Assembly (NCBI RefSeq): GCF_008923185.1 | Contig: NZ_WBMT01000019.1 | Span: 62,001 to 126,000 of the forward strand | DNA length: 64,000 nt | Origin: Actinomadura rudentiformis | Lineage (GTDB): Bacteria; Actinomycetota; Actinomycetes; Streptosporangiales; Streptosporangiaceae | Reading direction: 5' to 3' | In this document: piece by piece, positions 24,092 through 32,120 of the stretch | Position numbering within the stretch: position 1 is the stretch's first letter | Layout of the letters: each line of letters starts with the position of its first letter | The notes under the pieces: generated by a model | The model's database searches: none | The model's input: the letters and a program-made list of their open reading frames with translations, nothing else | Told to the model about the DNA's origin: nothing | Made by a program: the position numbers and the translations under genes

Positions 24092-26946
24092 CGGGCTTCC
24101 TCCCCGTTCAAGTCCGAATCAGTCTGTGCGTCCGGTTGAGTCTCTATGCCCGGATCAGTCTCTGTGTCCGGTTCAGTCTCTACGCCCGGATCAGTCTCTG
24201 TGTCCGGTTTGCTCGAACCGGTGACCCGCCCGCGCCGCCATCCCTGCTGGATCGACGACATCAGCGAGCGCGCCTCCTCGGGCGAGCGCGCCACGACACC
24301 ATGCGCGCTGTCGCCGACCGCTGGAGGCGGCGTTGGGCGGTTCTCGTTACGAAGCTGGGGCGCCAGGTTCTCTTGGCGCCGCCGGCGTGGGAGTCCGGCG
24401 TGGGTCTCGGCCGGTTCCGAGGTGGCCTTGCCAGGCGGTTGCGGAGTGCCGTTGCCATTGCCGTTGGTGGCGGGGGGCTGTGGTGGTACGGCCAAGCGGT
24501 CCGGCCCTTTCACTTCGTCGAACTTCACTTCGTCGAACCAGGGGTTGCCGGCGCTGGTCTCGCCGCTTCCCGCCGGTGTCGCGGTCGCGTCCGGCTTCCC
24601 CCACGGGTTGCCGGACGGTTCGGGTGTGTCCACGGGAGCTTGGACGGTCGCAGGGACCGCGGGCGCGGCCGGCGGCTGCTCGAATGTCACCTCAGGCGGC
24701 CCGAATGGCGCGGGCGGCTCCGGGGGTGCCGGTGGTGCCGGGGGTGCGGGCGGCGCTGGATCCGGCACGGGAGCGGCCGGGGTGGCCGGAGGTGCAGGTG
24801 TCGCCGCGGGAACGGAATCGACTTGCTGTGGAACGGTCACCGTCTCCCACGGCGCGTCGTACAGGCCACCGCCGGCTGGTGGCAAGGATTCGGGAGCGGG
24901 AGCGGTAGGGGGCGGGAGGGCGGGCTCGGCCTCGGGCGCCGCGTCGCCCCGCCGGAGAGCGCCGACATCGCGCAGCGCCACGACGCCCGCGTCCGGCCGG
25001 GCGTCGATCTGGGGCTCGGGCGGCTCCTCGACCGGCGGCTCCTTGTCGAAGTCCTCCACCGGCACGACGAGTTCGTGCGGAAGCAGGACGATCACCGTGG
25101 TGCCGCCGTACGGGGAAGGCCGCAGCGAGACCTTGATGTTGTGGCGGGCGGCCAGCCGCGCCACCACGAACAAGCCGAGCTGGTCGGTGTCGACGAGGTC
25201 GAACTCGGGCGGCGTGGCGAGCCGCTGGTTGATCCTTTCGAGCAGGTCCGGCTGGACGCCGAGGCCGCGGTCCTCGACCTCGACCACGAAACCGCTGCCC
25301 ACACGTTCGGCCATGACCCGGACCTCGGTGCTGGGCGGCGAGAAGGAGCACGCGTTCTCCACCAGCTCGGCGATCAGGTGGATCACGTCCGTGACGGCCG
25401 CGCCGAGCAGGCCGTCCTCGGACTCGGTCATCACCGTGACGCGGGTGTAGTCCTCGACCTCGGCGACGGCGCCGCGCAGCACGTCCACGATCCGCACAGG
25501 CTGGCGCCAGCCGCGACCGGGCGTCGCGCCGGACAGGATGATGAGGCTCTCCGCGTGCCGCCGCATGCGGGTCGTGAGGTGGTCGAGCCGGAACAGGTCA
25601 TCGAGGTCGTCGGCCTCCGCCCGGCTCTCCAGGGAGTCGAGCATCGCGAGCTGGCGATGCAGCAGCGACTGGTTGCGGCGCGCGATGTTGAGGAAGATCC
25701 GGCTGACGCCGTCGCGCAGGTCGGCCTGGCCGACCGAGGCCTGGATCGCGGTGCGCTGCACGGTGCCGAACGCCTCGGCGACCGCGGCGATCTCCGCCGT
25801 GCGTCCGGCCGGGATCGGCGGCGCCTCCGCCGCGACGTCGACGCGTTCACCGCGGACCAGCCGCGCGACCACGTCCGGGAGCCGCCGTCCGGCCAGGTCC
25901 TGCGCGGCGGCGCGCAGGTCGATCAGTTCGCGCACCAGGCCGCGGCCGAACCGCACCGACAGCAGGATCGACCCGATCACCGCGACCAGCCCGAGTCCGC
26001 CGGCGACGATGAGCCGGAGCAGGATGCTCTGGCTCGCCGAGTCCTGGTCGGCGGCGAGCGCCTTGCTGTCCTGGAGCGCGGCCTGGGTGAACGCGCCCAG
26101 CAGCGCCTTGGAGTTGGCGTCCCACTGCTCGGTGTTGATGTCGATCTTGCCGGTGGCCTCGGCGACGTCCTGCTCCATCGTCTTGAAGCCGGTGTACGCG
26201 GCGGACGAGAAGAGCGGGGCCCAGGACCGGGCGTAGATCTTCGGGTCGAGGCTGGCGCGCTGCTCGGCCCAGTAGGCCTGCTGCTGCGCGACGAGCCCGG
26301 CGAAGTGCCGGTGCTCCGCCGCGTTCATGCGCCCGCCGGTGATGGCGGCCCCGGCCACCAGCGCGCTCTCGCGCATGACCATGTCCATGGCGCGCGAGCC
26401 CGCGACGAGGCTGGACGCCCAGAAGTGCAGACGCGCGTCGTCGGTCGGCGTCTGCTTGGCGGAGAAGTCGAACAGCGCGTCGATCATGGTGCTGTACGAC
26501 TCGAGCGCGCGGAGGCGGGTCACCGCGTGCGTCTCGACCGAGGTGCGCGTGGTGGGCAGCGCCTCCAGCTGTTTGAGGGCCTCCCGCAGCAGCCTGATCC
26601 GCTGGGAGTCGGGGTCGCCGGCCTCGTCCATCTCCTTCTTGGCCAGCTTCTGCAGATCGGCCAGCGCGCTGTCGGTGCGCCCCCGCAGGGCGTCGAACGG
26701 CTGGGGCGGCGCCGACTTGCCCGCGCTCAGCAGCGATACCGCCGCGTGCCGTTCCATCTCCAGCATGTAGGTGGCGGCCTGCAGCGGCTTGGTCAGGCGC
26801 GACGTCGACGACTCACCCCGGCGGTGCTCCAATGCGTCGCCCAGGGTGAGGCTGGCCGCGAACGCCCAGAGAGCCACCAGCGACAGCAGCGGAACCAGCA
26901 GCAACACGACGGTTCTCGACCGGATCGATCGCGTGCGAGGACTCAT
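24088..26946 (-). CDS. cvnA: Conservon sensor histidine-kinase-like protein (CvnA), unit 2
   Basis: 952 residues. Helix 1 at ~11-31 (TVVLLLVPLLSLVALWAFA), NIT-like sensor region to ~305, helix 2 ~309-334 (LIVAGGLGLVAVIGSILLS), H-box-like RRNQSLLHRQLAMLDSLESR, and HATPase_c ~512-625 (IAELVENACSFSPPS, EVEDRGLGVQPDLL, GLFVVARLAARHNIKVSL). The tail (~640-952) is low-complexity Pro/Ala and ends in an acidic Asp-Thr-Glu repeat encoded by a 36-bp tandem repeat (24138-24209). The kinase core is very close to unit 3, implying recent tandem duplication. Confidence 0.92.
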   Translation of the reverse strand: MSPRTRSIRSRTVVLLLVPLLSLVALWAFAASLTLGDALEHRRGESSTSRLTKPLQAATYMLEMERHAAVSLLSAGKSAPPQPFDALRGRTDSALADLQKLAKKEMDEAGDPDSQRIRLLREALKQLEALPTTRTSVETHAVTRLRALESYSTMIDALFDFSAKQTPTDDARLHFWASSLVAGSRAMDMVMRESALVAGAAITGGRMNAAEHRHFAGLVAQQQAYWAEQRASLDPKIYARSWAPLFSSAAYTGFKTMEQDVAEATGKIDINTEQWDANSKALLGAFTQAALQDSKALAADQDSASQSILLRLIVAGGLGLVAVIGSILLSVRFGRGLVRELIDLRAAAQDLAGRRLPDVVARLVRGERVDVAAEAPPIPAGRTAEIAAVAEAFGTVQRTAIQASVGQADLRDGVSRIFLNIARRNQSLLHRQLAMLDSLESRAEADDLDDLFRLDHLTTRMRRHAESLIILSGATPGRGWRQPVRIVDVLRGAVAEVEDYTRVTVMTESEDGLLGAAVTDVIHLIAELVENACSFSPPSTEVRVMAERVGSGFVVEVEDRGLGVQPDLLERINQRLATPPEFDLVDTDQLGLFVVARLAARHNIKVSLRPSPYGGTTVIVLLPHELVVPVEDFDKEPPVEEPPEPQIDARPDAGVVALRDVGALRRGDAAPEAEPALPPPTAPAPESLPPAGGGLYDAPWETVTVPQQVDSVPAATPAPPATPAAPVPDPAPPAPPAPPAPPEPPAPFGPPEVTFEQPPAAPAVPATVQAPVDTPEPSGNPWGKPDATATPAGSGETSAGNPWFDEVKFDEVKGPDRLAVPPQPPATNGNGNGTPQPPGKATSEPAETHAGLPRRRRQENLAPQLRNENRPTPPPAVGDSAHGVVARSPEEARSLMSSIQQGWRRGRVTGSSKPDTETDPGVETEPDTETDPGIETQPDAQTDSDLNGEEAR
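24138..24209. repeat. 36-bp tandem repeat (two copies) in the unit 2 kinase tail
   Basis: Two nearly identical 36-nt units (24138-24173 and 24174-24209; each itself two related 18-mers such as CAGTCTCTGTGTCCGGTT) encode the acidic DTETDPG/VETEPD repeats at the kinase C-terminus. They are in frame, so copy-number change alters tail length only. Confidence 0.75.
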
Positions 26947-26991
26947 GACACCTCGTGGCAGTACGACCCCCCGTACGGCATATGTCCGCCG

Positions 26992-27023
26992 ATCATAGGG
27001 CCTTCGTCACACTTCAACCGCAA
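26992..27023 (-). promoter_or_regulatory. Candidate promoter of conservon unit 2
   Basis: Minus-strand TTGCGG (27018-27023) and TATGAT (26992-26997) are separated by 20 nt, 45 nt before the kinase start. The same pair, TTGCGG and TATGATCG with a 19-nt spacer, precedes unit 3, which supports a shared promoter although the spacer is long for a standard sigma-70 site. Confidence 0.4.
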
Positions 27024-27059
27024 GTTCCCGACAATTCAGGCGCACCGGCTCCCCCCGCG

Positions 27060-27437
27060 TCACAGGGCACGGAGGCCGTCGAGGACCTCCCGCAGCACTC
27101 CCAGGTTGGGCCGTTCGCTCGACCGGTCGATGGTCGCGACCACCCGGATCAGGCCCTCGTCGCGCAGGTCACCGAGCACCACGCGCACCACCCCGAGCGG
27201 CAGCCCGACGTCCGAGGCCAGGTCGACCACGGACACCGGCGTACCGCAGCGCCGCAGGATCCACTGGTGCTCGGGGCTGTAGCGCAGCCGGTCGCCCGGC
27301 GGCTCGCCGGTGGCGGCGACGACCGCGATCAGGTCGAACGACTCGCCGCTCGGCCGCGTCCTCCCCTGAGTCATGGCGTACGGGCGGACGAGCGGTCCGG
27401 CCTCGCGGTCGAACCACTGGTCCCGTGAACGGCTCAT
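27060..27437 (-). CDS. cvnC: DUF742 protein (CvnC), unit 3
   Basis: 125 residues from ATG 27437 (GTG 27440 also in frame). WFDREAGPLVRPYAMTQGRT and SVVDLASDVGLPLGVVRVVL, GDLRDEGLIRVVATI match unit 2 closely. No GTPase gene follows: the equivalent of the GTPase ATG, which overlaps the DUF742 end in units 1 and 2, reads GAC GGC here, and the next gene is the unit 2 kinase 113 nt downstream. The ATG overlaps the stop of the roadblock scar, preserving the old coupling. Confidence 0.9.
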   Translation of the reverse strand: MSRSRDQWFDREAGPLVRPYAMTQGRTRPSGESFDLIAVVAATGEPPGDRLRYSPEHQWILRRCGTPVSVVDLASDVGLPLGVVRVVLGDLRDEGLIRVVATIDRSSERPNLGVLREVLDGLRAL

Positions 27438-27499
27438 CACGGTACCGACCTCGGGTTCGCCTGCAGGTGCCTGCCGACGCGCTTGACCGGCACCGCCAT
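27437..27499 (-). pseudogene. Roadblock (CvnB) remnant, last 20 codons, unit 3
   Basis: On the minus strand an ATG at 27499 opens a 20-codon frame, MAVPVKRVGRHLQANPRSVP then TGA. It matches MAVLVKRVGQHLQAHPRFAP of the unit 2 roadblock protein at 15 of 20 positions. Nothing upstream resembles the remaining ~110 residues, and the kinase stop is only 28 nt away, so most of cvnB has been deleted. The stop overlaps the DUF742 start, so the mini-frame may still serve as a translational coupler. Confidence 0.8.
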
Positions 27500-27509
27500 C
27501 GTGTGCGTC

Positions 27510-27541
27510 GTCACTGCTCGTCCTTGGTCACTGCTCGTCCT
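27510..27541. repeat. 15-bp direct repeat at the roadblock deletion scar
   Basis: GTCACTGCTCGTCCT occurs at 27510-27524 and again at 27527-27541, separated by TG. The second copy encodes the final codons and stop of the unit 3 kinase; the first sits between that stop and the roadblock remnant. It looks like a 17-bp tandem duplication at the deletion junction. Confidence 0.75.
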
Positions 27542-30056
27542 CACCCTCGACGTCCGACTCTCGGCCACGTCGCCACCCTTGCTGCATCGAAGCCATCAGC
27601 GACCGCGCTTCCTCGGGAGACCGCGCGACCGGGCCGGTGGCGAGGTCGGGCGCCGCAGGACGCTCCTTGCGCAATTGTGGGGCGAGGTTCTCCTGGCGAA
27701 CGCGGCGCGGCAGTCCCGCGTGCGTCGCCGGAGCCTCACCGTTCACGGGTGCTTCGCCGTTCTCGGGGACCGGCGCCGGCGCAGGACTTTGAGAGTGTTG
27801 CGGCAGCTCTGGGGCGTCGTCGAACCAGGGATTACCCAGCCGCCTCGAAGGCGTGGGCGGCGGAGGCGCAGGCGTGGGCTCCGCCGGAGCCTGAAGCGAA
27901 GGCACCGCCTGCGCGGGCGGCGTGGGCGGCGACGAGGGCTCAGTCTCCGCGACCGGGGCAGGTGGCTCAGCCTGCACGACCGGGGCAGGTGGCTCAGGCT
28001 GCACGACCTGCGCGGGCGGCGGGGGCGGTGCTGGCGGCGCGGGTGGCTGCGCATGCAGTTGCGGAACGGGCACCGGCCTTCTGGGCGTCTCCCGGGGACC
28101 CTGGTTCTGCCGCTCGGCCTCGGCGGACGCCATCGCATCGGTCATGTGCTCGGCCGGCACGACGAGCTCGTGCGGAAGCAGGACGATCGCCGTGGTGCCG
28201 CCGTACGGGGACGGGTTCAGGGAGACCTTGATGTTGTGGCGGGCGGCCAGCCGCGCCACCACGAACAGGCCGAGCTGGTCGGTGTCGACGAGGTCGAACT
28301 CCGGCGGTTCGGCCAGCCGCGCGTTGATGCTCGCGAGCAGCTCGGGCTGGACGCCGAGGCCCCGGTCCTCGATCTCCACGACGAACCCGCTGCCGACCCG
28401 TTCGGCGAGCACGCGCACGTCGGTGTTGGGCGGCGAGAAGGCGACCGCGTTCTCCACCAGCTCGGCGAGCAGGTGCACGACGTCGGTCACGACGGGGCCG
28501 ACGAGGCCGTCGGCGGAGTCGGTCATCACCTTCGCGCGGGTGTACTCCTCGATCTCGGCGACGGCGCCGCGCAGCACGTCCACGATCCGCTGCGGCTGGC
28601 GCCAACCGCGCCCCGGGGTCGCGCCGGACAGGATGATGAGGCTCTCGGCGTGCCGCCGCATGCGGGTCGTGAGGTGGTCGAGCCGGAACAGGTCATCGAG
28701 GTCGTCGGCCTCCGCCCGGCTCTCCAGCGTGTCCAGCATCGTCAGCTGCCGGTGCAGCAGCGACTGGTTGCGGCGCGCGATGTTGAGGAAGATCCGGCTG
28801 ACGCCGCGGCGGAGCTCCGCCTGGCCCACGGCGGCGTCGACGGCGGTGCGCTGCACCGACGCGAACGCCTCGGAGACCTTGACGACCTCGTCGATCTTGC
28901 CGCGGGTCTGCAGTGCCGGGACCTCGGCGGCCACGTCCACGCTCTCGTTCCGCCGCAGCCGTTCCACGACGCCGGGCAGCCGCTGCTCGGCCATCTCCTG
29001 CGCGGACCGCCGCAGTCCGACCAGCTCGCGGCCGAGGCCGCGGCCGAACCGCAGCGACAGCAGGATCGACACGATGACCGCGAGCAGACCGACACCGCCG
29101 ACGACGCCCACCCGGATGTAGGCCGAGCGTCCGAGGTCGTCCGCGTGCTCGCCCGCGCGCTTGGAGTTGGTCAGCACCATCTTGTTGATGCTGAGGACCA
29201 GCGGCTGCGCCGTCGCCTGCCACTCGCCGGCGGACACCGGCAGCGCGCCGCGTCCCTGCTCGGCGATGCGGTCCTCCATCATCCTGAAGGCCCGGTACTG
29301 CTGCGAGGCGAAGACCTGCGCCGTGCCTGTGTTGTAGATGGCCGGGTCGAGCAGGGACCGTTGCTTCACCCACTGCTGGCGTTGCTCGCCGACCATCTCC
29401 ACGAACATCCGGTGCTCGGCGGCGGTCATCCGGTTCTTGGTGACGAACGCCCCGGCCACGAGCGCGTTCTCACGCTGGATCAGCTCCAGTGCCCGCCCGG
29501 CCGCACGCGTCGACAGCGTCCAGTTGTAGAGGGACGAGTCGTCGATCACGACCAGGGCGTCGTAGGCGCGGTGCATGGCGTCGACCATGCGGTTGTAGCC
29601 CTGGACGGCCTCCAGCCGGTCCACCGACCGGTCGTCCACGGCCGCACGCGACGTGCGCAGCATGTCCAGCTCGTCGAGCACGTCCGCGACCCGCTGCTCC
29701 ATGGCGGCGTTGGTCGCGCCGCGCGCCACGTCGCCGGTGGCCTCCTTGCGGAAGAAGGCCACCGCCGCGTCGACCTTGGCGCGCTGCGCACGCAGCTCCG
29801 CGGGGACCTCAGGCGCGGCCGACTCCGGCGTGCTGAGGAAGATGGCCGAGGCGAGGCGCTCCTTGCCCAGCTCGATCAGCACTCCCTGGCCGCTGGGCGC
29901 GAACTTGCGGTCCAGCGTGTGGTAGCGGCGCTGGGCCAGCGCGTCGCCGACGGTGACGCTCGCGGCGTAGCCCCAGAGCGCGATCAGGGAGATCAGCGGC
30001 ACGAAGAGCAGAACGGCGATCTCAGCGCGAATCGACCGTGTGCGGGGGGATTTCAA
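27528..30056 (-). CDS. cvnA: Conservon sensor histidine-kinase-like protein (CvnA), unit 3
   Basis: 842 residues starting at TTG 30056 after CGAGGTTCA. Helix 1 ~12-33, NIT-like sensor region, helix 2 ~310-335, RRNQSLLHRQLTMLDTLESR, and HATPase_c ~520-625 with LAELVENAVAFSPPN, EIEDRGLGVQPELL and GLFVVARLAARHNIKVSL. The core is nearly the same as unit 2, while the sensor region diverges, so the two probably respond to different cues. The Pro-rich tail contains PPAPVVQAEPPAPVAETE-type repeats. Its roadblock partner is a remnant and its GTPase is missing; it may borrow partners from unit 2. Confidence 0.9.
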   Translation of the reverse strand: MKSPRTRSIRAEIAVLLFVPLISLIALWGYAASVTVGDALAQRRYHTLDRKFAPSGQGVLIELGKERLASAIFLSTPESAAPEVPAELRAQRAKVDAAVAFFRKEATGDVARGATNAAMEQRVADVLDELDMLRTSRAAVDDRSVDRLEAVQGYNRMVDAMHRAYDALVVIDDSSLYNWTLSTRAAGRALELIQRENALVAGAFVTKNRMTAAEHRMFVEMVGEQRQQWVKQRSLLDPAIYNTGTAQVFASQQYRAFRMMEDRIAEQGRGALPVSAGEWQATAQPLVLSINKMVLTNSKRAGEHADDLGRSAYIRVGVVGGVGLLAVIVSILLSLRFGRGLGRELVGLRRSAQEMAEQRLPGVVERLRRNESVDVAAEVPALQTRGKIDEVVKVSEAFASVQRTAVDAAVGQAELRRGVSRIFLNIARRNQSLLHRQLTMLDTLESRAEADDLDDLFRLDHLTTRMRRHAESLIILSGATPGRGWRQPQRIVDVLRGAVAEIEEYTRAKVMTDSADGLVGPVVTDVVHLLAELVENAVAFSPPNTDVRVLAERVGSGFVVEIEDRGLGVQPELLASINARLAEPPEFDLVDTDQLGLFVVARLAARHNIKVSLNPSPYGGTTAIVLLPHELVVPAEHMTDAMASAEAERQNQGPRETPRRPVPVPQLHAQPPAPPAPPPPPAQVVQPEPPAPVVQAEPPAPVAETEPSSPPTPPAQAVPSLQAPAEPTPAPPPPTPSRRLGNPWFDDAPELPQHSQSPAPAPVPENGEAPVNGEAPATHAGLPRRVRQENLAPQLRKERPAAPDLATGPVARSPEEARSLMASMQQGWRRGRESDVEGEDEQ

Positions 30057-30127
30057 ATGAACCTCGAACCTTCGGACTCATGGTGTCCTGACATCCGGCC
30101 CCAGCACCCGCGGGGCCAGAGCTCTCG

Positions 30128-30158
30128 ATCATAAAGGCCGCCCCGAATGCCGCCGCAA
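30128..30158 (-). promoter_or_regulatory. Candidate promoter of conservon unit 3
   Basis: Minus-strand TTGCGG (30153-30158), 19-nt spacer and TATGAT (30128-30133, followed by CG) lie 71 nt before the TTG start of the kinase. The same element pair precedes unit 2. Confidence 0.4.
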
Positions 30159-30328
30159 CCCCCCTCGCCCGGATTTCGAATGCCTGGTGGCCATTCGGCC
30201 TGATGGGAATGGGGCCGACCGAAACGAGTCGCGCTTAGTGATCATGTAGGTCTGTGGCGTGGACCACACCGGGCAATTCACCCTCAAGCCCCTGCCGCGG
30301 GCCCGGGCCGTACGCCATACTCGGCCTC

Positions 30329-30360
30329 TTTGATCACCTTCGAGTTTGATCATCTTCGAG
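30329..30360 (+). repeat. Tandem 16-bp repeat before the acyl-CoA ligase
   Basis: TTTGATCACCTTCGAG (30329-30344) is followed directly by TTTGATCATCTTCGAG (30345-30360), one mismatch. Each unit has a palindromic TGATCA. The pair ends just before the GGAGG ribosome-binding site, downstream of the -10-like box, so it could be a tandem operator. Confidence 0.6.
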
Positions 30361-30376
30361 CGGAGGCGTCGGAACG

Positions 30377-32110
30377 TTGAGCACGGACACAGCAGCGGAG
30401 CCCCTGTCGATCGACACCGCGGCGCGGGCCCTGTCGGCGGACACGCTCTGCGCGGCGTACCAGGCCACCGCCGCCGAACGGCCAGACCAGCTCGCGGTCC
30501 GCAGCCACGACGGGACCGTGGAGCTGACGCACGCGCAACTGGCCGCGCGGGTGCGCGCGCTGAGCGCCGGGTTCGCCGCCCTCGGCCTCGGGCACGGCGA
30601 CCGGGTCGCCGTCATGCTCACCAATCGGCCGGAGTTCCACCTCGTCGACACCGCCGCGATGCACCTCGGCGCGGTCCCGTTCTCGGTCTACAACACCAGC
30701 GCGCCCGCACAGATCGCACATGTGCTGACCGACGCCGCGCCGCACATCGTCGTCACCGAGCGGCTGTTCGCGGACGCCGTCAAGGCGGCGGGCGTGCCCG
30801 CCGCGCACCTGGTCATCGTGGACGGCACAGAAGGGGACGGCACAGAAGGGGACAGCCCGGGGGACGGCGCGCTGAGCCTGGGCGACGTCGAGGCGGCCGG
30901 GACTGCGGACTTCGACTTCGACGCCGCCTGGAGCTCAGTGCGCCCCGACGACGTGCTCACGCTCATCTACACCTCCGGCACGACCGGCCCGCCCAAGGGC
31001 GTCGAGATCACGCACGCCGCGATGATGGCCGAGATCCGCGGGCTGCACGAGGTCATGCCGGTGACGCCCGGCGGCCGGCTCATCTCCTACCTGCCCTCGG
31101 CTCACGTCGCCGACCGCTGGACCTCGCACTACTCGGGCCTCATGACCTGGGGCCTCACCGTCACCACCTGCCCCGACCCCAAGGCGCTGATCGGGCTGGC
31201 CGCGCAGCTCCGCCCGACGTTCTTCGGCGGGGTGCCGCGCATCTGGGAGAAGCTCAAGGCCGCTCTGGAGGTGTTGTTCCCGGGCGAGCTCGCCGCAGGC
31301 GACCCGGCCGGCCACCAGAAGATCAAGGAGGCGATCGGGCTCGACCAGGCCGAGTACTTCCTCACCGGCGCCGCCCCGACCCCGCGCGACGTGCAGGACT
31401 TCTTCGGCCGCATCGGCATCCCCCTCCTGGAGGGCTGGGGCATGAGCGAGACCAGCGGGTTCGCGGTGGTCAACCGGCCGGGCGAACTGCGTCCCGGCTC
31501 GGTCGGACGGCCGCTTCCCGGCGTCGAGGTGAGGCTCGCCGACGACGGGGAGCTGCTCTGCCGCGGCGCGGTGGTGATGCGCGGCTACCGCAACCGGCCC
31601 GACCTGACCGCCGAGGCGATGGACGCCGGCGGCTGGCTGCGCACCGGTGACGTGGCCACCATCGACGGCGACGGCTACGTCACCATCGTGGACCGCAAGA
31701 AAGAAATGATCATCAACGCGGCGGGCAAGAACATGTCCCCGGCGAACATCGAGAACGCGATCAAGGCCGAGAGTCCCCTCATCGCGCACGCGGTCTGCGT
31801 CGGCGACCGCCGCCCGTACAACGTGGCCCTCATCGTCCTCGACCCCGAGACCGGCCGCTCCCCCGCCGACCCCGCCACGCTGGCCGAGGTCGAGGCGGCG
31901 GTCGAACGCGCCAACGCCCGGTTGTCCCGGGTCGAACAGATCAAGAAATTCACCGTGATCGCCGACGACTGGGCGCCCGGCGGCGACGAGCTGACGCCGA
32001 CCATGAAGCTCAAGCGGAAGCCGATCGCGGCCCGGTACGGCAGGGAGATCGAAGATCTCTACCAGCGGGGATCACGACTCGAGACCGACAGACACGCTCA
32101 GGAGCGTTAA
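30377..32110 (+). CDS. Long-chain acyl-CoA synthetase (AMP-binding, FadD15-like)
   Basis: 577 residues, TTG start at 30377 with GGAGG upstream. The P-loop motif LIYTSGTTGPPKGVEITH (residues ~195-212), LLEGWGMSETSGFAVVN, GWLRTGDVATIDGDGYVTIV and DRKKEMIINAAGKNMSPANI identify a long-chain fatty acid:CoA ligase of the adenylate-forming superfamily. It activates fatty acids as acyl-AMP, then acyl-CoA, in the cytoplasm. Nearby enoyl-CoA hydratase and MFE-2-like SDR genes (opposite strand) fit a lipid-metabolism neighbourhood. Confidence 0.92.
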   Translation: MSTDTAAEPLSIDTAARALSADTLCAAYQATAAERPDQLAVRSHDGTVELTHAQLAARVRALSAGFAALGLGHGDRVAVMLTNRPEFHLVDTAAMHLGAVPFSVYNTSAPAQIAHVLTDAAPHIVVTERLFADAVKAAGVPAAHLVIVDGTEGDGTEGDSPGDGALSLGDVEAAGTADFDFDAAWSSVRPDDVLTLIYTSGTTGPPKGVEITHAAMMAEIRGLHEVMPVTPGGRLISYLPSAHVADRWTSHYSGLMTWGLTVTTCPDPKALIGLAAQLRPTFFGGVPRIWEKLKAALEVLFPGELAAGDPAGHQKIKEAIGLDQAEYFLTGAAPTPRDVQDFFGRIGIPLLEGWGMSETSGFAVVNRPGELRPGSVGRPLPGVEVRLADDGELLCRGAVVMRGYRNRPDLTAEAMDAGGWLRTGDVATIDGDGYVTIVDRKKEMIINAAGKNMSPANIENAIKAESPLIAHAVCVGDRRPYNVALIVLDPETGRSPADPATLAEVEAAVERANARLSRVEQIKKFTVIADDWAPGGDELTPTMKLKRKPIAARYGREIEDLYQRGSRLETDRHAQER

Positions 32111-32120
32111 CATTCCGGCC

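Larger units (their letters stand above)
30057..30376. other. Divergent intergenic region, conservon 3 / acyl-CoA ligase
   Basis: 320 nt without a gene. It holds the unit 3 promoter candidate on the minus strand, several TGATCA or GATCAT words (30128, 30239, 30331, 30347), a CATACT -10-like box at 30316-30321 for the rightward gene and the tandem 16-bp repeat at 30329-30360. No small coding frame with a ribosome-binding site was seen. Confidence 0.5.

Noticed and set aside
24136..27282. 1048-codon plus-strand open frame over conservon 2
   Set aside because: Mirror of the kinase gene; no recognisable domain and low-complexity Arg/Gly/His sequence.
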